DNA of 64,000 nt, taken from Lignipirellula cremea. Its GTDB lineage: Bacteria; Planctomycetota; Planctomycetia; Pirellulales; Pirellulaceae. Positions 9,060 through 16,276 of this stretch are shown here, in pieces. The position numbers were made by a program, and so were the translations under genes. Position 1 is the stretch's first letter. The number at the start of each line of letters is the position of its first letter. The notes under the pieces are model-generated. The model was given only the letters and a program-made list of their open reading frames with translations. It ran no database searches and was not told where the DNA came from. The stretch lies in NCBI RefSeq assembly GCF_007751035.1, contig NZ_CP036433.1:8041001-8105000 (forward strand). Reading direction: 5' to 3'.

Positions 9060-9629
9060 TCAGGGACTCGTGTCGACCGAATCCGAATCTGCTTCTTTCT
9101 CAAGACGGGACTGGAGAAGGTGCAGCGCACGATAAATCGTCTGTCGCGATAGATTTAACGCCATGGAGATCTCTTTGACCGACGCCCCCTCCAGCCGCTG
9201 CCTCAAAATTTCTCCATGAACCGCCGGTAGACCGGCCAGCAAGCATTCGATGTGGTCAGCTAAAAAGACGCCGTCTTCCGGTGCGGGCTCGCGGGCTAGA
9301 AACGCCTGGGGCGCCTGCTCGGCGGAAATCTCCAGGGCGACGTCGCGTTTTGCCGCCGTATGAAAACGCCCCTTCGCCATCGCCTTGCGAAGCGTCAAGC
9401 AGACCAGCAGTCGCCAAAGCTGGTTGTTGCCATCGATTTTGAGGGAGCCTTCTTCCCGCCGTCGAAAAAACGTGCGAAACGCCGACTGCACAACATCTTC
9501 GCCGTCAACGCGGCCGGCCAGCTGCTTGCTCAGCCTGCGTTCCGCGAACCGAATCAGGCGTTTGGAATACCGCTCAAAGATTGCGACGGGCGTATCCTCA
9601 TGCTGGCCTGCGAAAGCTTCGTGATTCAT
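9060..9629 (-). CDS. ECF-type RNA polymerase sigma factor
   Basis: A 189-residue protein from the ATG at 9629 (MNHEAFAG); the longer frame upstream lacks family similarity. Region 2 is visible as VDGEDVVQSAFRTFFRRRE (about 41-59). Region 4 is a C-terminal helix-turn-helix (ASVKEISMALNLSRQTIYRA). This is the form seen in planctomycete ECF sigma factors linked to kinases. It redirects RNA polymerase to a small regulon, probably in response to phosphorylation signals. It precedes the WD40 kinase on the same strand. No separate anti-sigma gene is nearby, consistent with a kinase-coupled mechanism (inference). Confidence 0.85.
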   Translation of the reverse strand: MNHEAFAGQHEDTPVAIFERYSKRLIRFAERRLSKQLAGRVDGEDVVQSAFRTFFRRREEGSLKIDGNNQLWRLLVCLTLRKAMAKGRFHTAAKRDVALEISAEQAPQAFLAREPAPEDGVFLADHIECLLAGLPAVHGEILRQRLEGASVKEISMALNLSRQTIYRALHLLQSRLEKEADSDSVDTSP

Positions 9630-10238
9630 GGGGATCAAACGCGCCAGATCGCGGATACTGGAAAAAGCCAATAACCGCCTGTTGTCGTGCTGCGACAGGA
9701 AAGGCAGCACCTGCCTCTTTTGGGAACAATCGTCAAACCTATTTTTACCATAATCTTTGGTCGCGCGAAAACCAAATTTTCGTCCTCGTGCGGTCATCAG
9801 GCTCAAGCGAATTCCACCAGTGCCTGTTCCCGATCAGTTTGATTAATCAAGGCGGTCAAAAGGCTCGCCCGCTGCGGGTTGTCGGTCTGCCGTCGGGAAC
9901 CAACGTTGGAAGGGCGGATGGCGCCGCGCAAACGCGGGCGGCGTGGTGAAGCCCGCGGGCGCCGTCAGGATCGTTATATACGGCCGATTCAGCGAGAAAA
10001 CAGGAGTGCAGGACGGGAGCCTCTGGCCGGAGAATTTTCCGGGGAGCCGGATTTATCCATTGCTTCGCGCAAGCATGTTTTGATATTATGATTCCACTCA
10101 CGAAAGGCGCCTCCGGCCTTTTACTCCATCGTTCACGCCTCCTTCGCGGCCGATGGACCAACCTGATTGACGCTTGCCTTCCGACTTGCCTGCCTGTTTT
10201 CCCGCCGTTTGAGAATTCCTCTCGCTCTGGAGTTGAAG
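9630..10238. other. Divergent intergenic region (609 bases)
   Basis: Lies between the sigma factor and the DUF1501 gene. It contains repeat family 2, copy 2 (10032-10075). An AT-rich patch on the plus strand near 10080-10090 could be a -10 region. No protein-like reading frame or RNA gene was found. Confidence 0.5.
10032..10075. repeat. Short dispersed repeat family 2, copy 2
   Basis: Partner of 4890-4931: the same ATTTTCCGG start, a variable middle, and a near-identical 3' block ending in GCTTCGCGCAAGC plus A. A degenerate relative may sit at about 26269-26318. Confidence 0.65.
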
Positions 10239-11564
10239 ATGCTGAATTTGCTGCCGCGTAACGTGCGCAACTGCGAAGGCGTTTCTCGTCGATCGTTTCT
10301 TCAGATCGGAGCACTGGCGGGACTGGGCGTTTCCCTGCCGCTGGCCCTGCAGCAGCGGTCTGCCGCGGCGGCTTCCGGTAAAGCAGCGAACGACACCAAC
10401 TGCATTTTGATCTGGACCCGCGGCGGCACCAGCCATCACGATACGTTTGATCCCAAGCCGCTGGCGCCGGTCAGCGTGCGGGGCGAGTTCAACGCCATCT
10501 CCACCGCCACGCCCGGCGTGCACTTCACGGAGATCACCCCCAACATGGCGAAGGAGCAGAAACGCTTCGCGCTGCTCCGCGGCTGGAATCCGCAGAACGG
10601 CAGCCATGGCATGGCCGACCAGTGGGTCATGTCGGGCCGCAAATTCAACCAGGCCGTCCGCTATCCGACCTATGGCGCCGTGGTCAGCCATTACAAAGGC
10701 TTCAAGAACGCCATGCCGCCCTTTGTGCAACTGGGCACGCAGGTGGATCGTCGCTTTGGCGGGGGCAGCGCCGGCATCCTGGGGCAGGAACATAACCCCT
10801 TTGAAATGGACACCGATCCGAACGCCGCGCAGTTCACCGTCCGCGACATCACCCCGCCCAAAGGCGTCGGCATGGATCGGGTCGAACGCCGGCAGCGGAT
10901 TCTGTCCCGCGTCGATTCGCTGCAGCAAACTGCGAACGTGCAGCCGGCCGCCTTCTCGGCGCTCGATGAACATTACCACGCCGCGTTTGACATGATCACC
11001 GATCCGATGACCAAAAAAGCGTTCGCCATGGAGGACGAAAGCGACCAGCTGCGCGACGCGTACGGCCGCCATCGCTTTGGCCAGAGCTGCCTGCTGGCCC
11101 GGCGCCTGGTGGAATCGGGCGTCCGCTTTGTCACGGTCACCGACGGCGGCTGGGACACACACGCCAACAACTTCAAGTCCCTCAAAGAGACGCGCATCCC
11201 GCCGATCGACCAGGCCCTGCCGCAGCTGCTGATCGACCTGGAGAACCGCGGCCTGCTGGATACGACCCTGGTCGTGTGGCTGACGGACTTTGGCCGTACG
11301 CCCAAGATCAATTCGGCCAGCGGACGCGACCACTGGGCGACCTCCGGTTTCGCCGTGATGGCGGGCGCCGGCGTGCCGGGCGGAGCCGTGCTGGGAGCGA
11401 CCGACGCCGACGGCGGCACAGTGATCGAAAACGAGTACAACTCGTGCGACATCGCCACCACCATCTACATGAAGCTGGGCATCCCGCCGCACCTGATCGC
11501 CCACAGCCCCGACGGCCGCCCGATCCAGCTGATCGAAGGGAAACCGATCGCCGAGTGGATGTAA
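10239..11564 (+). CDS. DUF1501 protein, Tat-exported sulfatase-like
   Basis: A 441-residue protein. A twin-arginine signal (SRRSFLQIG, about 16-24) precedes a hydrophobic Ala/Leu stretch. The body has the DUF1501 landmarks: an N-terminal WTRGGTSHHDTFDPKP, a central TVTDGGWDTHANNF and a late LTDFGRTPKI with GRDHW. DUF1501 belongs to the alkaline phosphatase/sulfatase-like superfamily and is massively expanded in planctomycetes, usually beside DUF1549/DUF1553 cytochrome proteins. No such partner is present here. The start at 10239 has GGAG eight bases upstream; longer frames have no Tat signal at the N-terminus. The substrate is unknown. Confidence 0.93.
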   Translation: MLNLLPRNVRNCEGVSRRSFLQIGALAGLGVSLPLALQQRSAAAASGKAANDTNCILIWTRGGTSHHDTFDPKPLAPVSVRGEFNAISTATPGVHFTEITPNMAKEQKRFALLRGWNPQNGSHGMADQWVMSGRKFNQAVRYPTYGAVVSHYKGFKNAMPPFVQLGTQVDRRFGGGSAGILGQEHNPFEMDTDPNAAQFTVRDITPPKGVGMDRVERRQRILSRVDSLQQTANVQPAAFSALDEHYHAAFDMITDPMTKKAFAMEDESDQLRDAYGRHRFGQSCLLARRLVESGVRFVTVTDGGWDTHANNFKSLKETRIPPIDQALPQLLIDLENRGLLDTTLVVWLTDFGRTPKINSASGRDHWATSGFAVMAGAGVPGGAVLGATDADGGTVIENEYNSCDIATTIYMKLGIPPHLIAHSPDGRPIQLIEGKPIAEWM

Positions 11565-12192
11565 CGGTCACGACGGTCTGCGGCCGCCATCTGATCCCGG
11601 CGGCTCGCAGCAGGATTGTACGCAGGCCCTGACGGCCCGCGCCAGGCCGGTTTCCGGCGCCATCTCTTTTTTCGCTCCGGCGACGTAACGTCGCCGGGCG
11701 GGCACGTTCCTCTGGCGAACGTTCCTCTTCCGCGCCGGCGTCTTCTTTCTCGTCGCGCTGGTCGCGCTTCGCTCACCGTCTGGGTCATGCTGTCGATGCC
11801 TGGCGCCCTGCGGCGGACCGATTTTCTCCCGTCAAAAAGACGGAAATTCTCGCTGCGATTCTCGGCATGCGCGTCTCTTCAGAACCGACGGCGACGCGGT
11901 TTCTCCCGCAATAGCAGGCCTGAAACGGCCTTCTCCCAGGATTGCCGCCGGCCCCACGGCGCGCCAACGGCGACTGCCGGTCAACCGGCCATTCTTGATC
12001 CGGGCGAATCGATTGGCGCAGACTTTGCTTCTCTTCTTCCTTTGTCCTGAAACAAATTGCTGAACAAGCAGACCGCGAATCTTTGCCCCTGTCCTTACAG
12101 AAAAAGACAGAAAAAGAGCGGAGTTCCGTCTGCACCGAGCGCGGCAGCTCCTCGCCAGGACGCCCGCTTCCCCCATTACGAAAGGTCCTCCG
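11565..12192. other. Intergenic region (628 bases) with several hairpins
   Basis: No convincing gene. A GCCGG-TTT-CCGGC hairpin at 11646-11658, followed after nine bases by six T residues, may end the DUF1501 transcript. A perfect inverted repeat (10-bp arms around one A) lies at 11677-11697. A CCGTC-AAAAA-GACGG hairpin lies at 11829-11843. Several short GGCC/CCGG stems follow before the BON lipoprotein gene. Confidence 0.5.
11677..11697. repeat. Perfect 10-bp inverted repeat
   Basis: Arms CCGGCGACGT and ACGTCGCCGG are separated by one A. They would fold as an eight-bp stem with a GTAAC loop. There is no adjoining T-run, so it is not an ordinary terminator. Its role is unknown. Confidence 0.6.
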
Positions 12193-12567
12193 ATGCGATA
12201 CCTCTTTTTAAGTCTAGGGCTGATGTTGCTGGTCAGTGGATGCAACGAACCGATTGCGAATAAACCCGCGGATCGCGACAACACGGCCGTCAATGAACGC
12301 GACGCCGATGGCGATAACGCCACGCCATTTGACCAGTCCAACGATCAGGCCGATATCGATCTGGTTGCGAAGATCCGGGCGAACGTGCTGGAAATCGACG
12401 ATCTGTCGACCAATGGCCGGAACGTCAAAATTATCACCAACGATGGCAATGTCGTGCTTCGCGGTCCGGTTGCTACGGCCGCTGAACGCACCGCCATTGA
12501 ACAGGTCGCCAAAGACGCCGCCGGCGCCGACAAAGTGACCAGCCAGCTTGAAGTGGAAGCGGAGTAA
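12193..12567 (+). CDS. BON-domain lipoprotein
   Basis: A 124-residue protein with a lipoprotein signal MRYLFLSLGLMLLVSGC (lipobox VSGC, Cys17). An acidic Asn/Asp-rich linker follows. The C-terminal half is one BON (OsmY-type) domain, with IRANVLEIDDLS and the VKIITNDGNVVLRGPV core, in about residues 57-122. BON domains bind membranes or ligands, and OsmY-like proteins act in envelope stress. An AAAGG box is about ten bases upstream. The glycine-rich stress-type gene begins 71 bases downstream, so a shared envelope-stress transcript is plausible. Confidence 0.85.
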   Translation: MRYLFLSLGLMLLVSGCNEPIANKPADRDNTAVNERDADGDNATPFDQSNDQADIDLVAKIRANVLEIDDLSTNGRNVKIITNDGNVVLRGPVATAAERTAIEQVAKDAAGADKVTSQLEVEAE

Positions 12568-12638
12568 TTCACGCTTCCCCCAAACCCTGTCTGACTTGAA
12601 TCTCCTGATAACATCCCTGAAAGTTAAAGGTTAATACG

Positions 12639-13175
12639 ATGAATAACGAACATGATAAAGCTGTTTTTTGTATCGCCGAGAATCGTTTGAAAGCCCTGTC
12701 CATCCTCGATTCGCTGCGCAACAGCGGGTTTCTGGAATCGGAAATCTCCGTTGTGATGGCCCATGAAAATAGCGATGGCGAGATCGGCATCGAAGGCGGC
12801 AACAAAGCCCCTGAAGGCGCCACCACCGGAGCCGGCAGCGGACTGCTCGTCGGCGGAGCGCTCGGCTGGATGGCCGGCATCGGCGCCCTGGCCATTCCTG
12901 GACTGGGGCCATTCATTGCCGCGGGACCCATCATGGCGGCGCTCGGCGGGGCGGCGATCGGCTCGGCCGCTGGCGGCGTGACGGGCGGCCTCATCGGCAT
13001 GGGCTTCTCCGAGTATGAAGCTAAACAGTACGAAACTTATCTGAGCGAAGGCAACGCCCTGATTTCCGTTTCCGTAGCCAACAGCGACGAAGTCAGCCGC
13101 GCCAAAGAAATCTTCGAGAACGCCGACGCCAGGCACATCTCGGTGCAGAGTGTCGTCGAAGCCGACCACAGCTAG
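12639..13175 (+). CDS. Glycine-zipper protein, general-stress 17M/low-temperature-induced type
   Basis: A 178-residue protein. Residues 1-45 form an alpha/beta unit (AVFCIAENRLKALSILDSL) like the N-terminus of the general stress protein 17M family. Residues 60-125 are a Gly/Ala-rich double hydrophobic segment (GGALGWMAGIGALAIPGLGP, then GGAAIGSAAGGVTGGLIGMG). The C-terminus is a second alpha/beta unit (ALISVSVANSDEVSRAKEIF). Relatives are induced by osmotic, cold or desiccation stress and sit with BON proteins, as here. AAAGG is close upstream. A strong terminator follows at 13235. Confidence 0.75.
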   Translation: MNNEHDKAVFCIAENRLKALSILDSLRNSGFLESEISVVMAHENSDGEIGIEGGNKAPEGATTGAGSGLLVGGALGWMAGIGALAIPGLGPFIAAGPIMAALGGAAIGSAAGGVTGGLIGMGFSEYEAKQYETYLSEGNALISVSVANSDEVSRAKEIFENADARHISVQSVVEADHS

Positions 13176-13234
13176 TCAAAGTCGCGGGGCAGGGGCGACG
13201 CGTCCCGGCTGACACGCTTTGACACCAACTTTTG

Positions 13235-13270
13235 CGGAACGTTCGATCTCGGGATCGAGCGTTCCGTTTT
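13235..13270 (+). terminator. Rho-independent terminator between convergent genes
   Basis: A 14-bp stem (CGGAACGTTCGATC with GATCGAGCGTTCCG, one G.T mismatch in DNA, a wobble in RNA) and a TCGG tetraloop are followed by TTTT. It ends the BON/stress gene transcript and abuts the stop codon of the opposing gene. Confidence 0.85.
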
Positions 13271-13710
13271 CATTGCGTCCGCCCTTGCTCCTCATGGTCT
13301 TCATGCTCGTGAGGGGCGTCGTCGCCGAAGGCTTCCCGCTCGAAAGGATTATCGCGATAGAACCGCCGACGGCGGGTCCACACATAGACCGACGAAAGCA
13401 GATAGGCCGGCAACATGAACGGCCCCCAGCGTTCGAACTGGGCGACATGCACTCCTTCATGCTGGCGGACAAATTCCAGCGCCAGGCCCGTTTGTCCCAG
13501 GATTACGTGTCCCAGCGTCATTGCCGCAATGTTTTGATGATAAGAGATATGCTGCAGCATCCATTGCACGCCGCCTTCATAAAACTCCAGCGTGCGGCCG
13601 CGCACTCGCACCTTCGCTCCCAGGCAAAGCCCAAGCCCGCCAATCGTCAGCCCAATCAACGTATTGGGGGAAGCCCAAAGAAACCGCAAGGCAAGCAGCA
13701 GATAACGCAT
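13270..13710 (-). CDS. Small membrane protein with an HEXXH motif
   Basis: A 146-residue protein from the ATG at 13710 (MRYLLLALRF), with AGGGA about eight bases upstream. Two hydrophobic segments flank the motif: LIGLTIGGLGLCLGA near the N-terminus and FMLPAYLLSSVYV later. The central RQHEGVHVAQFERWG carries HEGVH, matching HEXXH of zinc metallopeptidases, with further His/Glu around it. The C-terminal tail is highly charged (APHEHEDHEEQ). It may be a membrane-linked metallopeptidase-like protein, but no wider family can be assigned by eye, and the motif could be non-catalytic. Confidence 0.65.
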   Translation of the reverse strand: MRYLLLALRFLWASPNTLIGLTIGGLGLCLGAKVRVRGRTLEFYEGGVQWMLQHISYHQNIAAMTLGHVILGQTGLALEFVRQHEGVHVAQFERWGPFMLPAYLLSSVYVWTRRRRFYRDNPFEREAFGDDAPHEHEDHEEQGRTQ

Positions 13711-13796
13711 GACGGTTCCCTGGTGAGATAGCGAGAAGTGGGCGAAGGGGGAGGTAAGGAAGACAGGGACTTTTGTGGCAAGCTCCACCACGGGGG

Positions 13797-14801
13797 TTAT
13801 TCCAGGCGCCAGTGCGCGGGAAACTCGACGGCGGGAAACTCGGCGGCGACGGCGGCCAGTTGCTCTCGCCAGTGACTGCGCGGGTAGCGATCCGACAGAT
13901 GGAACAGCACCAGCCGCTCCGGTTGCAACGCGACCGCTATGCGGGCGACCTCGGTGGTGGTCATGTGGTAATTGGCCTCAGCCAGGGCGGCGTCGGCCGC
14001 GGCGTAATTGTTTTCGCACACAATCGTCTGGCAACCGGCCAGCATCGCCAACAGCGCGGCTTCGGTCGCGTCGTCCAGGCGAAAGTCGGTCAGGTACGCC
14101 AGGCTCTCGCCGGTCCGCTCGGTCAGCAGTTGTGCTCTCAGCTCGCCCAGGTTCCGCTCGCCTGTTCCGGTCGCCACTGGCGTGTCGTCAGGCAGGTCGC
14201 CTTTGAGCTGTTGCATCCAGGGACCCGGACGCAGGCCGAGCGCTGCGGCCTGTTCGGTATTGATATTGGACCGCGGCTTCTCCTGTACGCGGTACGCCAT
14301 GCTTTCCACCCCATGCTGCAGCGGAAAGGCCTGCACGCAGATATCGGCCCGATCCCACACCAGGCCGGTCGAGGGCTGGTCGTCGATTTCGTGCGACGTG
14401 GCGAACTGTTCGCCCGTCTTGAAAGCAAACGTCCGCAGCCTGCCGCCGGTGAACTCGCTGACCAGAATCCGCCCCGGATGTCCGTCGACCAGATTCCAGG
14501 TAACGCCCTGCAGGCGATGCTGCATCACGCGGAGCGTATCCTGCGGCCCCACAATATGCAAAGGCGTGTCCGTACGATAGAAGCTGCGGCGCAGCAGCGA
14601 ATCAAAGCCGCCAATATGATCGAAATGGTAGTGCGAAAAGAACACCGCATCGAGCGACTGCACGTCGGCTGTCGGCAAGCGATCAAGACAGCCCTCGCCG
14701 CAATCAAACAGCAGCCGGTGCATGGCCTTGCCCGTATCGACCGCCGCATACAGGGCGTTATCCCCGCCCGGAGGACCAAGCACCTCGAAACGGATGGCCA
14801 T
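13797..14801 (-). CDS. Metallo-beta-lactamase-fold hydrolase, RNase Z-like
   Basis: A 334-residue cytoplasmic protein. The metal site SHYHFDHIGG (about 56-65) matches HxHxDH. A late ENNY segment, a SNINTEQ loop and LFHLSDRY near the end are in the right places for the RNase Z/ElaC group. The start MAIRFEVLGPPGG at 14801 has GGAAGG upstream. RNase Z cleaves the 3' trailer of tRNA precursors, but many relatives have other substrates. Its exosite arm (MESMAYRVQEKPRSNI-like) suggests the ElaC group. The gene lies 86 bases upstream of the HEXXH gene on the same strand. Confidence 0.82.
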   Translation of the reverse strand: MAIRFEVLGPPGGDNALYAAVDTGKAMHRLLFDCGEGCLDRLPTADVQSLDAVFFSHYHFDHIGGFDSLLRRSFYRTDTPLHIVGPQDTLRVMQHRLQGVTWNLVDGHPGRILVSEFTGGRLRTFAFKTGEQFATSHEIDDQPSTGLVWDRADICVQAFPLQHGVESMAYRVQEKPRSNINTEQAAALGLRPGPWMQQLKGDLPDDTPVATGTGERNLGELRAQLLTERTGESLAYLTDFRLDDATEAALLAMLAGCQTIVCENNYAAADAALAEANYHMTTTEVARIAVALQPERLVLFHLSDRYPRSHWREQLAAVAAEFPAVEFPAHWRLE

Positions 14802-14918
14802 CAGTTTTTCCTTCCCTTGTTTCGTCCCGAAAGAATGTGAGAAGAGTCCGCATTGTACGGGACGAACGCAAGCCTGGAAGCATTTTGCGACCAGCAGCAA
14901 GAGGAACCGCAGGCGACG

Positions 14919-15914
14919 TCAGTTCTCGCCAAAAAATCGGCGGGGCGCCAAAAGGCGAATCGATTGCTGGGCCGGCCGCATGATGATGTGCTGGGCCGTG
15001 ATTCCGGCCAGCACGTTCGGATCGGTCAAAAGGTAAAGCAGCTGCTCATCACTGACAGGCCGATCGTTCGACTGGTTCGCAAAGAAACGAAGGAGGGCGT
15101 CGTAGCGGCTGCAGGTCGTTTCAAAAATTTCGCTCGAAGCGTGCGTCGTGGTGCGGTACAGCTTCCGGTAGTCGTTCGTCGCCGCCAACGGCTGGCCGTC
15201 GGTCGCCCAGCGTAACGCCTGCTGGGTCGGCGATCGCTCAATCACCACCCGCTGGTCGTTCTCGCTGCCGACCAGGGTAATCAGGGCCGAGGCGGCCAGC
15301 GTTTCATTCTGCAGCATCTGCAGCGCCTCGTCAAAACCCGAGGCGTCTTCCAGCACCGTGCGCAAATACAACATCACCGGATAACCATCGGTCCGGGCGC
15401 CTTCGGGACTCATCACGGCGTTCAGCACCACGGCGAAGCCATTCCCCGACAGCCCTGTCACCGCCCCGATCGAACCGGGCCAGCCGGCGTTGGCGAACAA
15501 CAGCTCGTTCCCCTGGGAAACGCGTATCAGGCAGCTGGCCCGGGCCAGCAGATCCTCCGGCCACCAGTCCATGTTCCGGGCGACCACGGGTCCCTCGGCC
15601 GTGGCCAGGGCAATGGTGGAGCAGCCCAGGGAGCCAATGGTCAGGTCGTAAGAAATATTGGCGATCAGCAGATCCCGCCAGTCGACGTCAAAGGTCCGGG
15701 CCAGGCCTTCAATCTCTTTCTGGAAGCGGTCGCCTGTCCGCTGCTGCACCAGGGGAATCGCCAGGCGGGCCATCTCGGGGACATCGGTCATCACCGACTG
15801 CAGCAGCTCGCGACCGCGCCGAATGGCCTCGGGCGGGGCGTCGGAAAACCGACGAAGCGGGGGCAAACGATGATCAATTTCCAGCGAAGGGCAATCAATC
15901 CACGGGGCAACCAT
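14919..15914 (-). CDS. Ntn hydrolase of the acid ceramidase/NAAA/C45 acyltransferase type
   Basis: A 331-residue protein from the ATG at 15914, supported by GAGGAGA just upstream. The diagnostic LGCSTIALATAEGPVVARNMDWW (about residues 97-118) gives a candidate N-terminal nucleophile Cys98 and the RNxDW pattern of this amidase family. Unlike secreted relatives there is no signal peptide, and residues before Cys98 form the expected propeptide-like region. The enzyme should be autocatalytically cleaved before Cys98 and hydrolyse N-acyl amides. The substrate is unknown. A separate ceramidase-like hydrolase lies at 3382, which may or may not be related in function. Confidence 0.75.
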   Translation of the reverse strand: MVAPWIDCPSLEIDHRLPPLRRFSDAPPEAIRRGRELLQSVMTDVPEMARLAIPLVQQRTGDRFQKEIEGLARTFDVDWRDLLIANISYDLTIGSLGCSTIALATAEGPVVARNMDWWPEDLLARASCLIRVSQGNELLFANAGWPGSIGAVTGLSGNGFAVVLNAVMSPEGARTDGYPVMLYLRTVLEDASGFDEALQMLQNETLAASALITLVGSENDQRVVIERSPTQQALRWATDGQPLAATNDYRKLYRTTTHASSEIFETTCSRYDALLRFFANQSNDRPVSDEQLLYLLTDPNVLAGITAQHIIMRPAQQSIRLLAPRRFFGEN

Positions 15915-16276
15915 GGCTTTCTCCTCAATCGTCAAGTGCAATGTGTTCGGTATTGTTCGCAGAAATCCCGTCCTGGGAAAGAGGGACTCCGTTCGCAGCA
16001 ACTGAGAATCGAAGAAGAACCGCGCGGCCGCCGGCGACTTCCCCCGGCCAAATCCGCGCATCAGGTACGACACGGGCTGTTCGTCGCAAGTTCGACCTTC
16101 GCGGCAAAATTTGAGCCAGTTCCCCGCGTCCGCACTCCCTGGCGCGCGCCACAGGACGCCGTTTCTTCAGGCAGCAGGAATGCCGTCACGCAGAAAGGGG
16201 GGCTTTCGCGGTCTAAAAGAAGACCGACTGCGACTTGCTTTGCCAAAGGCGATGACGAAACCCGGCCGCGATTCCT
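15915..16276. other. Intergenic region, nothing identified
   Basis: 362 bases between the Ntn hydrolase start and the stop of the giant hydrolase gene. It has G+C-rich, protein-poor frames on both strands and no clear terminator or RNA. Confidence 0.45.

Noticed and set aside
9856-10314. Minus-strand frame in the sigma/DUF1501 intergenic region
   Set aside because: It overlaps a repeat copy and the DUF1501 start and has no features of a real protein.
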